The notes beneath the pieces are model-generated. The model had not been told where the DNA came from and ran no database searches. It was given only the letters and a program-made list of their open reading frames with translations. Shown piece after piece: positions 27,968 to 37,021 of a stretch of DNA of 64,000 nt. The translations under genes and the position numbers were made by a program. The DNA is from Alkaliphilus pronyensis (GTDB lineage Bacteria > Bacillota > Clostridia > Peptostreptococcales > Natronincolaceae). The stretch spans positions 43,908 to 107,907 of the forward strand of contig NZ_WBZC01000019.1 of assembly GCF_009017275.1 (NCBI RefSeq), in the 5' to 3' direction. The number at the start of each line of letters is the position of its first letter. Position 1 is the first letter of the stretch.

Positions 27968-28897
27968 ATGATAAAACCCAAAGCTTTAAAGGCTGGTGAC
28001 ACAATTGCAGTAGTGGCACCCTCAAGCCCTGCAGACCCAGAAAAGGTAAAGAATGCAAAGCTTCAGCTGGAGGCGTTAGGCTTTAATGTAATTATGGGTA
28101 AAAGCTGTCACCAGGTCCACGGGTACTTAGCCGGTGAAGATGAACTTAGAGCAAATGATATAAATATTATGTTTAATGATAAGAAAATTAATGGTATTAT
28201 TTGCTTAAGGGGAGGTTATGGTGCAGCTAAAACCTTAAATAAAATAGATTTTAATATTATAAAGGCAAATCCAAAAATTTTTATGGGCTATAGTGATATT
28301 ACTGCACTACACCTAGCAATTAATCAAATATGTAGCCTTGTAACCTTCCACGGACCAATGGCTGCGTCAGATATTGCAGGCGGACTTGATGATTATAGTA
28401 AAGAGTATTTTATAAAGGCTATAATGGAGCCACAACCTATGGGGGTACTTAAGAATCCAATAGAAGTTAAAACCCAATGCCTTGTGGCTGGTAAAGCAAC
28501 AGGAGAAATAGTAGGTGGAAACCTCGCCTTAGTCAGTTCAACAATGGGAACTCCCTATGAGATTAACACCAAGGGTAAACTCCTCTTCCTAGAAGAAATA
28601 GGAGAAGAACCCTACAGTGTAGATAGAATGTTGACCCAGTTAGCACTTGCTGGAAAGCTTAATGATGCAGAGGGTATAATTTTAGGCGACTGGAAGGACT
28701 GTGAGCCATCTAAGGCTAAAGAAAGCTTAAGTCTAATGGAGGTATTTCAGGAGATAATAGTTCCCTACAATAAGCCAACAATATTTGATTTAAAGGCAGG
28801 CCATTGCACTCCAAAATTAACTATTCCCTTCGGGGTTAAAGCAACACTAAATGCAGAGGAAGGTACTTTATTCTTAGAGGAGGCGGCAACAATTTAA
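27968..28897 (+). CDS. S66 family LD-carboxypeptidase (LdcA/YkfA-like)
   Basis: Serine peptidase that removes the terminal D-Ala from murein tetrapeptides in the cytosol. The 309-residue protein shows the family opening (KPKALKAGDTIAVVAPSSP), the LRGGYGAAKTL turn, nucleophile S109 (FMGYSDITALH), the Glu of FLEEIGEEPYSVDRML and the His of LKAGHCTPKLTIPFG. No signal peptide. AGGAGG precedes the ATG. It overlaps the M20 gene start by one base (TAATG). Confidence 0.93.
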   Translation: MIKPKALKAGDTIAVVAPSSPADPEKVKNAKLQLEALGFNVIMGKSCHQVHGYLAGEDELRANDINIMFNDKKINGIICLRGGYGAAKTLNKIDFNIIKANPKIFMGYSDITALHLAINQICSLVTFHGPMAASDIAGGLDDYSKEYFIKAIMEPQPMGVLKNPIEVKTQCLVAGKATGEIVGGNLALVSSTMGTPYEINTKGKLLFLEEIGEEPYSVDRMLTQLALAGKLNDAEGIILGDWKDCEPSKAKESLSLMEVFQEIIVPYNKPTIFDLKAGHCTPKLTIPFGVKATLNAEEGTLFLEEAATI

Positions 28898-30093
28898 TGG
28901 CAAAATCAACACATCCACTATTGATGGAGGCTCAAGCAATAAAAAATTGGCTAAGTAAAGTGAGAAGAGATTTCCACAAAGAACCCGAACTAGGTATGGA
29001 GGAGTTTAAAACTCAAAAAAAAATAGTTGAACACTTAAAGGAAATGGGAATACCCTACAAGACAGATGTGGCCAATACTGCTGTTGTGGGAATTATAAAG
29101 GGTAGTGAAAAGGGTAAGGTGGTAGCCCTAAGGGCAGACATGGATGCCTTACCCCTAGAGGATGAAAAGACAGTGCATTATAAATCTACCATAAAGGGAA
29201 AAATCCATGGCTGTGGACACGATGCCCATATGACTATTCTCTTGGGGGCTGCTAAACTGTTGAAGGAAAGAGAAGCAAAGCTAAAAGGAACCATAAAACT
29301 GTTTTTTCAACCTGCCGAAGAAACTTTAGGTGGAGCTAAGCCCATGATAGAAGCAGGAGTGATGGAGAATCCAACTGTAGATGCAGTTTTTGGACTCCAT
29401 GTAACTCCAGAAACACCAGTGGGGAAAATTGGAGTAAAATACAGCCAAATGAATGCCTCATCCGATACAATAATAATAACTGTTAGGGGGGAAAGCACCC
29501 ACGGAGCATATCCCCATGGAGGAATAGATGCAATCGTTATAGCTGGTCATATTATAACAGGGCTACAGACAATAGTAAGTAGAAATGTAGACCCAAGAGA
29601 TTCTGCCGTTATTTCACTGGGTGAAATATCTGGTGGAACACAGGGGAATATTATTGCAAATAAAGTAACTATGAGGGGTACAGTACGGACCTTAAACCCT
29701 AATACTAGAGATATTGTTTTGGATAGAATCAAGCTAACCATAGAAAATATAGCTAAGTCAATGGGGGGTTCAGCAGAGCTTAACAGAGAAGAGGGGTATG
29801 TAGCATTAATTAATGATGATGCTATGGTGGAAGTAGTAAAGAAAAATGCAGGGGAAATATTAGGTTTGAGAAATGTAGAAATAATTAAAACTCCTAGTTT
29901 AGGAGTAGAGGACTTTGCATATTTTCTTCAGAAGGCCCCAGGTGCCTTTTATAGACTAGGCTGTAGAAATGAAGAAAAGGGAATAGTACATGAAGCCCAT
30001 AGTACTCTATTTGATGTAGATGAAGATTGTCTCCCTATAGGAGTAGCTATTCAAGTCAAAAATACCCTGTCAATGTTAGAGGAGGCAGACTAA
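28897..30093 (+). CDS. M20 family metal-dependent amidohydrolase
   Basis: A dinuclear-metal aminoacylase/deacetylase of the M20D (HipO/AbgB/DapL-deacetylase) type, 398 residues. Motifs: RDFHKEPELGMEE, LRADMDALPLEDEK, HGCGHDAHMTILLGAAKLL, FFQPAEETLGGAKPMIEAGVM and GLHVTPETPVG, with the lid domain in the middle (residues 190-300). Substrates in the family include N-acyl amino acids and N-acetyl-DAP; here an N-acylated amino acid or dipeptide from peptide degradation is plausible but unproven. It is translationally coupled to the LD-carboxypeptidase. Confidence 0.88.
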   Translation: MAKSTHPLLMEAQAIKNWLSKVRRDFHKEPELGMEEFKTQKKIVEHLKEMGIPYKTDVANTAVVGIIKGSEKGKVVALRADMDALPLEDEKTVHYKSTIKGKIHGCGHDAHMTILLGAAKLLKEREAKLKGTIKLFFQPAEETLGGAKPMIEAGVMENPTVDAVFGLHVTPETPVGKIGVKYSQMNASSDTIIITVRGESTHGAYPHGGIDAIVIAGHIITGLQTIVSRNVDPRDSAVISLGEISGGTQGNIIANKVTMRGTVRTLNPNTRDIVLDRIKLTIENIAKSMGGSAELNREEGYVALINDDAMVEVVKKNAGEILGLRNVEIIKTPSLGVEDFAYFLQKAPGAFYRLGCRNEEKGIVHEAHSTLFDVDEDCLPIGVAIQVKNTLSMLEEAD

Positions 30094-30133
30094 ATGGAGG
30101 ATTTTAAAAAGCTTTCATGCCGCCAGCCTAATA

Positions 30134-30161
30134 AAAATACCTCCTAAGCAGGAGGTTTTTG
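30134..30161. terminator. Bidirectional terminator between converging genes
   Basis: ACCTCCT (30139-30145) pairs with AGGAGGT (30150-30156), flanked by A and T runs on both sides. It serves the M20 gene on the plus strand. The stop codon of the converging VanZ-like gene lies inside the stem. Confidence 0.8.
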
Positions 30162-30692
30162 CTTTTCTGTTTTCTTTGTAATTAATATTGAAAAGATAAT
30201 TAATAATGTAGCCAAGGATATACCAATAAAATCTATCCCAACATCAATTAAGCTGCTTACTCTACCATCTGTAAAGGATTGTCTAAACTCATCTAAAGCA
30301 GCCATAGCAGTGGCAGAAACAAAAGATAATAAAAGGGCTGTATAATTCTTTTTTGTGTATTGATTTATTAGAAAAAATAAGGCTATTGTCAAGGAGAAAA
30401 AAACAAAAACATGGGCTATTTTTCTTAATAGGAATTCAAGTATTACGGGATTTGCTCTAGCATAGGCATAAAAATCATAACTAACTGTTCGTATAGGATT
30501 CAATTCATTCATGTTAACAGGTAAATGCTCAGCTATTAATTCAGCAATACGTATAAAATACACATCAAATCTTAAGAGAATAGTATTTAGCTGCTTTAAT
30601 ATAGGTAGTACCCTTAAACCAGGAATAGAGGATAAATAAAAAATTCCTCCCAGTATTATTATTGCAAATACCCAACCATTTAGTTTTTTCAT
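30144..30692 (-). CDS. VanZ-like family membrane protein
   Basis: A 182-residue membrane protein with an N-terminal helix, a soluble stretch (residues 25-85) and three further helices. The VanZ signature is present: the basic helix start RKIAHVFVFFSLTIAL, and ALDEFRQSFTDGRVSSLIDVGIDFIG with the E-F-R-Q-x-F-x-x-x-R-x-x-x-x-D-x-x-x-D pattern. Function is unclear in most homologues; in the Tn1546 cluster VanZ gives low-level teicoplanin resistance. Single gene, convergent with the M20 gene. Confidence 0.88.
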   Translation of the reverse strand: MKKLNGWVFAIIILGGIFYLSSIPGLRVLPILKQLNTILLRFDVYFIRIAELIAEHLPVNMNELNPIRTVSYDFYAYARANPVILEFLLRKIAHVFVFFSLTIALFFLINQYTKKNYTALLLSFVSATAMAALDEFRQSFTDGRVSSLIDVGIDFIGISLATLLIIFSILITKKTEKQKPPA

Positions 30693-31001
30693 TTTCTACC
30701 TGCCTTTCAAGTTTTAATAAAATATTTAACCTATATGTTATTTTACCCCTTTTACACTATTTAATAATAACACAAATATATATTGGAACATACAGCCTAA
30801 TAAAAGTCATTTAGTAAAAAGGGAAAACACAAGAATCAGTAAAAAAGCCTACTGACCCTTGTGTTTAGTTTTTTAAGGTTTTTGATTTCGTCTTTTCATT
30901 CAACATTCAACATTTCTTTTATCTTTGCCTTTAATTTTTAATTCGGTTTTATGTTCTTAATTTTTCACTTTTAACTTTTAACTTTTAATTTTTATTTCTC
31001 C
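30693..31001. other. Intergenic gap with AT-rich short repeats
   Basis: No gene seen. The first part should hold the VanZ promoter (minus strand). Between about 30895 and 30990 the sequence is low-complexity with short tandem units (CATTCAA twice, CTTTTAA three times). A terminator at 30825-30866 lies in the middle. Confidence 0.6.
30825..30866. terminator. Terminator hairpin downstream of potABCD
   Basis: AAACACAAG (30825-30833) pairs with CTTGTGTTT (30858-30866), extended by CAGTA/TACTG inside. It has T-rich tails on both strands. On the minus strand it ends the polyamine operon. Confidence 0.65.
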
Positions 31002-32045
31002 CTATCTCGCCTTAACCTCTGTCCAAACCCTATCATATTCTGTTAAGAAGTCGGAAAGGTCCTTAAAAACCTCACAGTTTGCTAAATCTTCTGAAGAGGG
31101 ATATGCTGTTTTATCATTAATCAGCTCATCATCTAAAAGCTTTCTAGCCTCCACATGGGGAGTAGAATAACCAATATAGTCTGTATTCTTAAAGGCTATG
31201 TCGGTGCTAGTCATGAAGTTAATAAAAAGCTCTGCATTTTCTTTGTTTTTACTGGTTTTAGGAATTACCATAGCATCAAACCAAAGGTTACTACCCTCCT
31301 TTGGTATAGCATATTCAAGGTTAGGATTTTGCCATTTCATATAAACAGCATCCCCTGACCATACAACAGCCATTGCAGCCTCCTCAGAGATCATCTTATC
31401 CTTTACATCATCTCCAACATAAGCCAAAACCAATGGTTTTTGTTTAATTAGCTCATCTTTAACAGCCTCAAGCTCATTAACATCTCTAGTATTAAGAGAA
31501 TATCCTAGCTTCTTTAAGGTTATACCAATAGAATCCCGTTGACTATCTAACATTAATATCTGATTTGCGTATTTTTCATTCCATAAAATATCCCAGCTAT
31601 CAACTGTATCATCCACCATAGTAGTGTTGTATATTATACCTACAGTACCCCACATATATGGCACAGAGTAATTATTACTAGAATCATAATCAAGATTTTT
31701 AAACTCTTCACTAATATATTTAAAGTTAGGAATGTTATTAAAGTCTATTTCGTGAAGCAAATCCTCTTTAATCATACGTTCAATCATATAGTCAGAGGGA
31801 AAAGCAACATCATAATCACTGCCACCAGCTTTTATTTTTATATACATGTCTTCGTTGGTTGCATAGGTATCATAAATTACTCTAATTCCATACTCCTCTT
31901 CAAACTCCACTAAAACAGATTCATCAATATAGTCTCCCCAGTTATATACCTTTAACGTAGGCTTACCCTCACTACATCCTGTCATAGCAAGAATAATAGA
32001 GGCTACAAGTAATAATGCTAATGTTGTTTTAAAGACTTTAGTCAT
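31002..32045 (-). CDS. potD: Spermidine/putrescine-binding lipoprotein
   Basis: Extracytoplasmic polyamine receptor of the PotABCD importer. Signal peptide with lipobox AMTGC at residues 20-24, then PTLKVYNWGDYIDESVLVEFEEEYGI, the PotD opening. Acidic/aromatic polyamine-site residues appear in YDVAFPSDYMIERM, YMWGTVGIIYN and AVVWSGDAVYM. 347 residues, standard length. It starts 7 bases after the potC stop. Confidence 0.95.
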   Translation of the reverse strand: MTKVFKTTLALLLVASIILAMTGCSEGKPTLKVYNWGDYIDESVLVEFEEEYGIRVIYDTYATNEDMYIKIKAGGSDYDVAFPSDYMIERMIKEDLLHEIDFNNIPNFKYISEEFKNLDYDSSNNYSVPYMWGTVGIIYNTTMVDDTVDSWDILWNEKYANQILMLDSQRDSIGITLKKLGYSLNTRDVNELEAVKDELIKQKPLVLAYVGDDVKDKMISEEAAMAVVWSGDAVYMKWQNPNLEYAIPKEGSNLWFDAMVIPKTSKNKENAELFINFMTSTDIAFKNTDYIGYSTPHVEARKLLDDELINDKTAYPSSEDLANCEVFKDLSDFLTEYDRVWTEVKAR

Positions 32046-32052
32046 TTTTAAA

Positions 32053-32835
32053 TCACTCCTTTATGGTATTGTTTTTTGACATTCTATTATTGATTATTAT
32101 TAATAATAGTAATACAGTAATAAACATAATGGTTGAGAGGGCATTAATTTTAGGGTTAATTCCCCGCCTAGCCATTGAATAAATTGTTATTGATAGATTT
32201 GACACACCCGAGCCAGTGGTAAAGAAGCTTATTACAAAGTCATCCAGAGACAACGTAAAGGCCAAAAGAAAACCCGTTATAATACCTGGCATTATTTCAG
32301 GAATTATTACCTTTCTAAGGGCATAGCTAGGGCTTGCACCCAAATCTAAAGCAGCCTCATAAATATGCTTATTTAACTGTTTTAGTTTAGGTAAAACCGA
32401 AATAATTACATAGGGAATATTAAAGGTTATATGTGCCAACAATAGGGTTAAAAAGCCTAATCTTATCCTCATGAATATAAATAACAGCATTAAAGCTATT
32501 CCAGTCACTATATCGGGATTCAATACTGGTAAATAGGTTAAATTCATTATCATTGATTTTTTAAATCTTTTCATGTTATCTATTCCAATAGCTGCTGCAG
32601 TTCCTATTGCTGTTGCAATTAAAGAAGAAAGAATTGCAACACTTAAAGTATAGTACATTGCTGACATAATTTGCCTATCCTTAAACAATTCTATATACCA
32701 TTTTAATGTAAGTCCATCCCAACTACCCCTCGATTTAGATTCATTGAAGGAGAATATAATAAGAACCATAATGGGGGCATATAGAAAGAAAAATATTAAA
32801 AAGGCATAGAGCTTTTTTATATGTTTCATTACCAT
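32053..32835 (-). CDS. potC: Spermidine/putrescine ABC transporter permease
   Basis: Second permease, 260 residues. Begins [35 protein letters not shown] (after one Met-Val), the PotC pattern, with the EAA loop YEAALDLGASPSYALRKVIIPEIMPGI and six predicted membrane helices. It overlaps the end of potB by 7 bp. Confidence 0.95.
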   Translation of the reverse strand: MVMKHIKKLYAFLIFFFLYAPIMVLIIFSFNESKSRGSWDGLTLKWYIELFKDRQIMSAMYYTLSVAILSSLIATAIGTAAAIGIDNMKRFKKSMIMNLTYLPVLNPDIVTGIALMLLFIFMRIRLGFLTLLLAHITFNIPYVIISVLPKLKQLNKHIYEAALDLGASPSYALRKVIIPEIMPGIITGFLLAFTLSLDDFVISFFTTGSGVSNLSITIYSMARRGINPKINALSTIMFITVLLLLIIINNRMSKNNTIKE

Positions 32836-33653
32836 AGTCCAGCCCCCTCGTTTTCTTTTTCATATTTAGACATAAAGCCCATACTAACTAATATTAAAAT
32901 CATCATCACTATTGAGATGGCAGACCCAAAGCTCCAGTCACCAACAAATAAAAACTGCTGTTCTATTAAGTTACCTATTAAGGTGAACTGACCGCCACCT
33001 AAAAGCCTTGAAATAACAAAGGTGGTAACCGCAGGCATAAAAACCATTGTAATGCCAGATATAACCCCCGATATGCTTAGGGGAAATGTGACCTTGCGAA
33101 AAACAGTAATAGAATCTGCACCTAAATCTTCTGCAGCCTCCAGTAGACTTTTATCAATCTTTATTAACACAGAGTATATAGGTAATACCATAAAGGGCAA
33201 GAAGTTATAAACCATACCAAGAATAACTGCCTGTTCTGTATATAAAATATTTAAGCTAGGTAGCTTTAAAAAGTTCAGTATAGTATTAATGATTCCTCCC
33301 CTTTCAAGCAATGTCATCCATGCGTAGGTCCTTAAAAGAAAATTCATCCACATTGGAATAATAAACAGAAGAACTAAAGTGTTTTTCATCTTTAAGCCAT
33401 TGCTTGCAAGTATCATTGCCATAGGATACCCTAAGATTAAACAGATTACGGTACTTATTAATGCTAAACGAATTGAGCGCCAAAGCACCATTAGGTATAT
33501 AGGTTCAAAAAATCGCTTGAAGTTATCCAGTGAAAGCTGAAGTCCTGACTCTGTTCTAATAGTAACTCCAAAGAATATAACCAATATAATGGGTAAAACA
33601 ATAAAAATTGTCATCCATATCAGATAGGGTGCAACAACACGGTTTTCCTTCAT
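32829..33653 (-). CDS. potB: Spermidine/putrescine ABC transporter permease
   Basis: First permease, 274 residues. Membrane helices and the EAA loop [28 protein letters not shown] are typical; so are [17 protein letters not shown] and [15 protein letters not shown]. The start overlaps the end of potA by 4 bp. Confidence 0.95.
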   Translation of the reverse strand: MKENRVVAPYLIWMTIFIVLPIILVIFFGVTIRTESGLQLSLDNFKRFFEPIYLMVLWRSIRLALISTVICLILGYPMAMILASNGLKMKNTLVLLFIIPMWMNFLLRTYAWMTLLERGGIINTILNFLKLPSLNILYTEQAVILGMVYNFLPFMVLPIYSVLIKIDKSLLEAAEDLGADSITVFRKVTFPLSISGVISGITMVFMPAVTTFVISRLLGGGQFTLIGNLIEQQFLFVGDWSFGSAISIVMMILILVSMGFMSKYEKENEGAGLW

Positions 33654-34696
33654 ATAGCCTTCACCTTCTTCATAATATGGATATCACTAGGTTGAATTAA
33701 TATACCTACTTTGCTGCCAACTGGCACCATCAAGGTGCTGTGAATCATCCAGCTTATACCGTTACTAGTAACCATCATTTCATAGTGAACTCCCTTAAAT
33801 ATTACTGATACCACCTGACCCAACAGCATACCATCAGCTTCCTTTACAAGCTTTATATCCTCAGGTCTAATAATTACATCTACTTCTTCGTTGGCTTCAA
33901 AGCCTTTATCTACACAGTCAAATTTTCTGCCTGCAAAATCTACTAAATAATCCTTAATCATGGTGCCAGTAATAATGTTGCTTTCTCCTATAAAATCTGC
34001 AACAAAGGAGTTTTTAGGCTCGTTATAAATGTCTACAGGGCTACCAATTTGCTGTATTGTGCCATCCTTCATTACAACCACTGTATCCGACATGGTTAAG
34101 GCTTCCTCTTGATCGTGGGTAACATATATAAAGGTAATTCCTAGTTTTTGTTGTATGTTCTTAAGCTCAAGCTGCATATCCTTTCTTAGCTTTAAATCCA
34201 ATGCTCCTAAAGGCTCATCTAGTAATAATACCTCTGGTTCGTTTACCAAAGCTCTGGCGATTGCAACCCTTTGCTGCTGCCCCCCACTCAAGGAGTGTAT
34301 TGATCTTTTTTGAAAACCAGGTAGATTAACTAAGGTCAATATATCCTTTACCTTTTCTTTAATAAGTCCTTTATCCATTTTTTTAATGTTTAATCCAAAG
34401 GCTATATTATCTGCTACGTTTAAGTGAGGGAAGAGTGCATATTTTTGAAACACTGTATTTACTCTTCTTTGATAAGGGGGAATACTTGTTATATCCATAC
34501 CCTCAAATAATACTTCGCCAGAGGAAGGGGTTTCAAAGCCACCAATAATTCTTAAAGTAGTGGTTTTACCACAACCACTTGGACCTAAAAGAGTTAAAAA
34601 TTCATTTCTTCTTACATATAGATTAATATTTTTTAATACATTATGGTCATCGTAGCTTTTCGATACATTAGTCAGCTTAATTATTGGCTGTGACAT
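33650..34696 (-). CDS. potA: Spermidine/putrescine ABC transporter ATPase
   Basis: ATPase of the polyamine importer, 348 residues: Walker [11 protein letters not shown]-loop [13 protein letters not shown], signature [15 protein letters not shown], Walker [18 protein letters not shown]-loop [10 protein letters not shown], and a C-terminal TOBE regulatory domain (IRPEDIKLV). AAAGGGGG precedes the ATG. It is the first gene of potABCD, transcribed away from the diguanylate cyclase. Confidence 0.95.
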   Translation of the reverse strand: MSQPIIKLTNVSKSYDDHNVLKNINLYVRRNEFLTLLGPSGCGKTTTLRIIGGFETPSSGEVLFEGMDITSIPPYQRRVNTVFQKYALFPHLNVADNIAFGLNIKKMDKGLIKEKVKDILTLVNLPGFQKRSIHSLSGGQQQRVAIARALVNEPEVLLLDEPLGALDLKLRKDMQLELKNIQQKLGITFIYVTHDQEEALTMSDTVVVMKDGTIQQIGSPVDIYNEPKNSFVADFIGESNIITGTMIKDYLVDFAGRKFDCVDKGFEANEEVDVIIRPEDIKLVKEADGMLLGQVVSVIFKGVHYEMMVTSNGISWMIHSTLMVPVGSKVGILIQPSDIHIMKKVKAI

Positions 34697-35031
34697 TTTT
34701 AATCCCCCTTTAAATGCTATTTTAAGTATTTTACAATAATAAGTATCAATAGTAAACTTTTTGTTGAGTTATACTAAACTTAATAAGCAATAATAGAATG
34801 CCACATTAAACAAACAAAGTCAATAAGTACTGTTAAAAATATTTTTAAAAGTAAAGGTAACTGTAGAAATGTAAAGCCAGCCCTTAATTATATAGATACG
34901 CAAATGCAAGTAAAAATATTTACTTTATGCACTTATTTCGAAGCTTTATGGCACTTGCTTACACCATAAGAACTGGGAGCATTAGAAACGCCCCCAGTTA
35001 ATTACCCATATTATATAGAACTTAAAACTTA
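34697..35031. other. Divergent intergenic region between potA and the diguanylate cyclase
   Basis: No gene seen. It should contain the minus-strand potA promoter, which I cannot place with confidence. It also holds copy B of the structured repeat (34932-34999). Confidence 0.6.
34932..34999 (+). repeat. Structured intergenic repeat, copy B
   Basis: CTTATTTCGAAGCTT, then a diverged middle, then GGGAGCATTAGAAACGCC align with copy C at 45441. Its own hairpin, AACTGGGAGC (34971-34980) with GCCCCCAGTT (34990-34999), has one mismatch. Confidence 0.55.
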
Positions 35032-35060
35032 TTGAAACATATTGATAAGGTTGCTATAAT
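35032..35060 (+). promoter_or_regulatory. Promoter of the diguanylate cyclase gene
   Basis: TTGAAA (35032-35037) and TATAAT (35055-35060) are 17 bp apart, about 50 bp before the start at 35112. Confidence 0.75.
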
Positions 35061-35111
35061 TAAACAATACAACTGTTGGTATTTAGTAGTTTTGTTGAAA
35101 GGATGAAAAAA

Positions 35112-36278
35112 ATGCTTACTTCAATAATAGTTCTAATAGCTGCCTTTATATATTATAACTTTTTAGATTCACTGCCTTCAGCAATTATTACCATTACTCA
35201 GTATGCTCCATATGTTATTTTTTCATTTGGAATGATTATGGCTATACAGTTTAATAGAAGTCGTATTTTTTTTATTCTGCTAACTCTATTTATAGCTAAA
35301 ATTGCCATTAATCCTATATGGGTAAATGATAGTGTTTTTACCTATATCTGTTTTTTTACAAGTATTAATGTGTTGGTTTTTTCAATACTTAAGGAAAGAG
35401 GCTACTTAACTGTTTGGGGTCTGATAAGATTCTTCTTTATTTTTATACAGGCTAGCTTTTTAATTTGGTTATATTTTAGAGGGTATTCAGAAACAGTTAC
35501 TAAGCTAAATGCCGATTTATTCCCGTGGAATATGCTAAGCCCTATTCCAGATTATGGTATACTACTGTTTTTATTTGTATTAGCTATTTTGATACTTAGA
35601 GGCTATTTATATAAGTCGTTTTTAGAGCCCTTTTTAGTAGGGGTTATGGTATCCTCCTTCATATCACTAAACTTTTACAATAACAACTTACTATCGTCAG
35701 TTTTTTTTAGCTGTGGAGGAATCATATTAATTACTGCCATAATCAAGTTAACCTACAACATGTCATACCTTGACGAGTTAACTGGCTTACCTGCTAGAAG
35801 AGCCCTCCGTGAAGATATGCTTAAGCTAAGTGGCAACTATGTAATTGCAATGCTGGATATAGATTTTTTTAAAAAGTTTAATGATAAGCACGGACATGAT
35901 ATAGGAGATGAAGTGTTAAAAATGGTGGCTGCCACCATTAAGGAGGTCAATGGAAGGGGTAAAGCCTATAGGTATGGTGGAGAAGAATTCACTATTTTGT
36001 TTCCAAATAAGGATTTAACTGAAGCTATACCTTTTCTTGAGGAAGTTAGAGAAAGGGTAGCTAAAAGAGGATTTATTGTTAGAAGCAAAAACAGACCAAG
36101 AAAAAAACCAGAAAAAATTGTAAAGAATAAAATTACTACAAAAAAGCTACATGTTACTATAAGTATTGGTGGAGCAGAAAAGACAAAGGAGCTAAGAACC
36201 CCACAAGAGGTATTAAAGATGGCGGATAAAGCACTTTATAGGGCAAAGAAAAAGGGTAGAAATTGTGTAAGTAAGTAA
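35112..36278 (+). CDS. Membrane-bound diguanylate cyclase (GGDEF)
   Basis: Makes c-di-GMP from two GTP. The N-terminal half (to about residue 215) is hydrophobic with seven or so membrane helices and no recognised sensor name. The GGDEF domain follows with DELTGLPARRALRE, MLDIDFFKKFNDKHGHDIGD and the active-site motif GGEEF (289-293). The usual RxxD inhibitory site five residues before GGEEF is not present (that stretch reads NGRGKAYRY). A basic Lys/Arg-rich insert (SKNRPRKKPEKIVKNK) lies before the last strand. I choose ATG 35112, with AAAGGATGA upstream, over the TTG at 35076. Confidence 0.9.
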   Translation: MLTSIIVLIAAFIYYNFLDSLPSAIITITQYAPYVIFSFGMIMAIQFNRSRIFFILLTLFIAKIAINPIWVNDSVFTYICFFTSINVLVFSILKERGYLTVWGLIRFFFIFIQASFLIWLYFRGYSETVTKLNADLFPWNMLSPIPDYGILLFLFVLAILILRGYLYKSFLEPFLVGVMVSSFISLNFYNNNLLSSVFFSCGGIILITAIIKLTYNMSYLDELTGLPARRALREDMLKLSGNYVIAMLDIDFFKKFNDKHGHDIGDEVLKMVAATIKEVNGRGKAYRYGGEEFTILFPNKDLTEAIPFLEEVRERVAKRGFIVRSKNRPRKKPEKIVKNKITTKKLHVTISIGGAEKTKELRTPQEVLKMADKALYRAKKKGRNCVSK

Positions 36279-36358
36279 AAAAATGGTACATATAAAGATA
36301 GAGAAGTTTAGATTTAAAGGGTAATAAAATACTGAATATAAGAATTGAAGGTGATTAA

Positions 36359-37009
36359 ATGGGAATAGAAAAAGAAATCATTAATGTAGGATTAAGTATA
36401 ATTAACGGAGGCTTGGTTAGAGGTACATGGGGAAATATCAGTATATGTGATGGAACAACAATGTGGATTACACCATCTGCCATATCCTATAAAGATTTAA
36501 AAGAAGGAGATATAGCAGTTATCCAGCTAGATACAGGGATACAAATAGGTGGAAGGCTAAAGCCTTCAAGTGAAATGCCACTTCACATAATTATTTATAA
36601 ATCCCTGCCACATGTTAAAGCCATTGTACATACCCACAGCGTATATGCCACTGCCTTTGCGGCTATAGGGGAGGAGGTCCCTTGCTATACTGAGGATCAA
36701 GCTCAAATAATAGGTGGAAGCATTCCTTTAGCGAAGTATGCATTGCCTGGAACAACAGAATTGGCTTTAGAGGCAGTAGATGCTTTAAAAAAGGATGTAT
36801 ATGCTGCATTATTAGAAAGACATGGATTAATTGCTGTGGGCAGATCCCTTAAGGAAGCTATCACAGTAGCTGAAATAGCAGAAAAATCTGCTGAGCTAGC
36901 AGCAGTTGTTAGAGGAATGGATAAGGAAGCCAAACCATTACCTCAAAAGGAAATAGATATTATGAGGAAAATGTATATAGATAGCTATAGTAAATCAATT
37001 AAAGACTAG
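36359..37009 (+). CDS. Class II aldolase/dehydratase of methylthioribose salvage
   Basis: A 216-residue zinc aldolase-fold enzyme (FucA/AraD/MtnB family). Seen: GTWGNISI, the catalytic Glu in KPSSEMPLH, zinc ligands HTH in AIVHTHSVYA and His in LLERHGLIAVG. Its operon partners mtnK and mtnA make methylthioribulose-1-phosphate. This enzyme would then either dehydrate it (MtnB) or split it to DHAP and methylthioacetaldehyde (aldolase of the DHAP shunt). No mtnC/D/W/X genes follow, which favours the shunt. Start ATG 36359-36361 after GAAGGTGATTAA. Confidence 0.85.
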   Translation: MGIEKEIINVGLSIINGGLVRGTWGNISICDGTTMWITPSAISYKDLKEGDIAVIQLDTGIQIGGRLKPSSEMPLHIIIYKSLPHVKAIVHTHSVYATAFAAIGEEVPCYTEDQAQIIGGSIPLAKYALPGTTELALEAVDALKKDVYAALLERHGLIAVGRSLKEAITVAEIAEKSAELAAVVRGMDKEAKPLPQKEIDIMRKMYIDSYSKSIKD

Positions 37010-37021
37010 GAGGATTTCATA

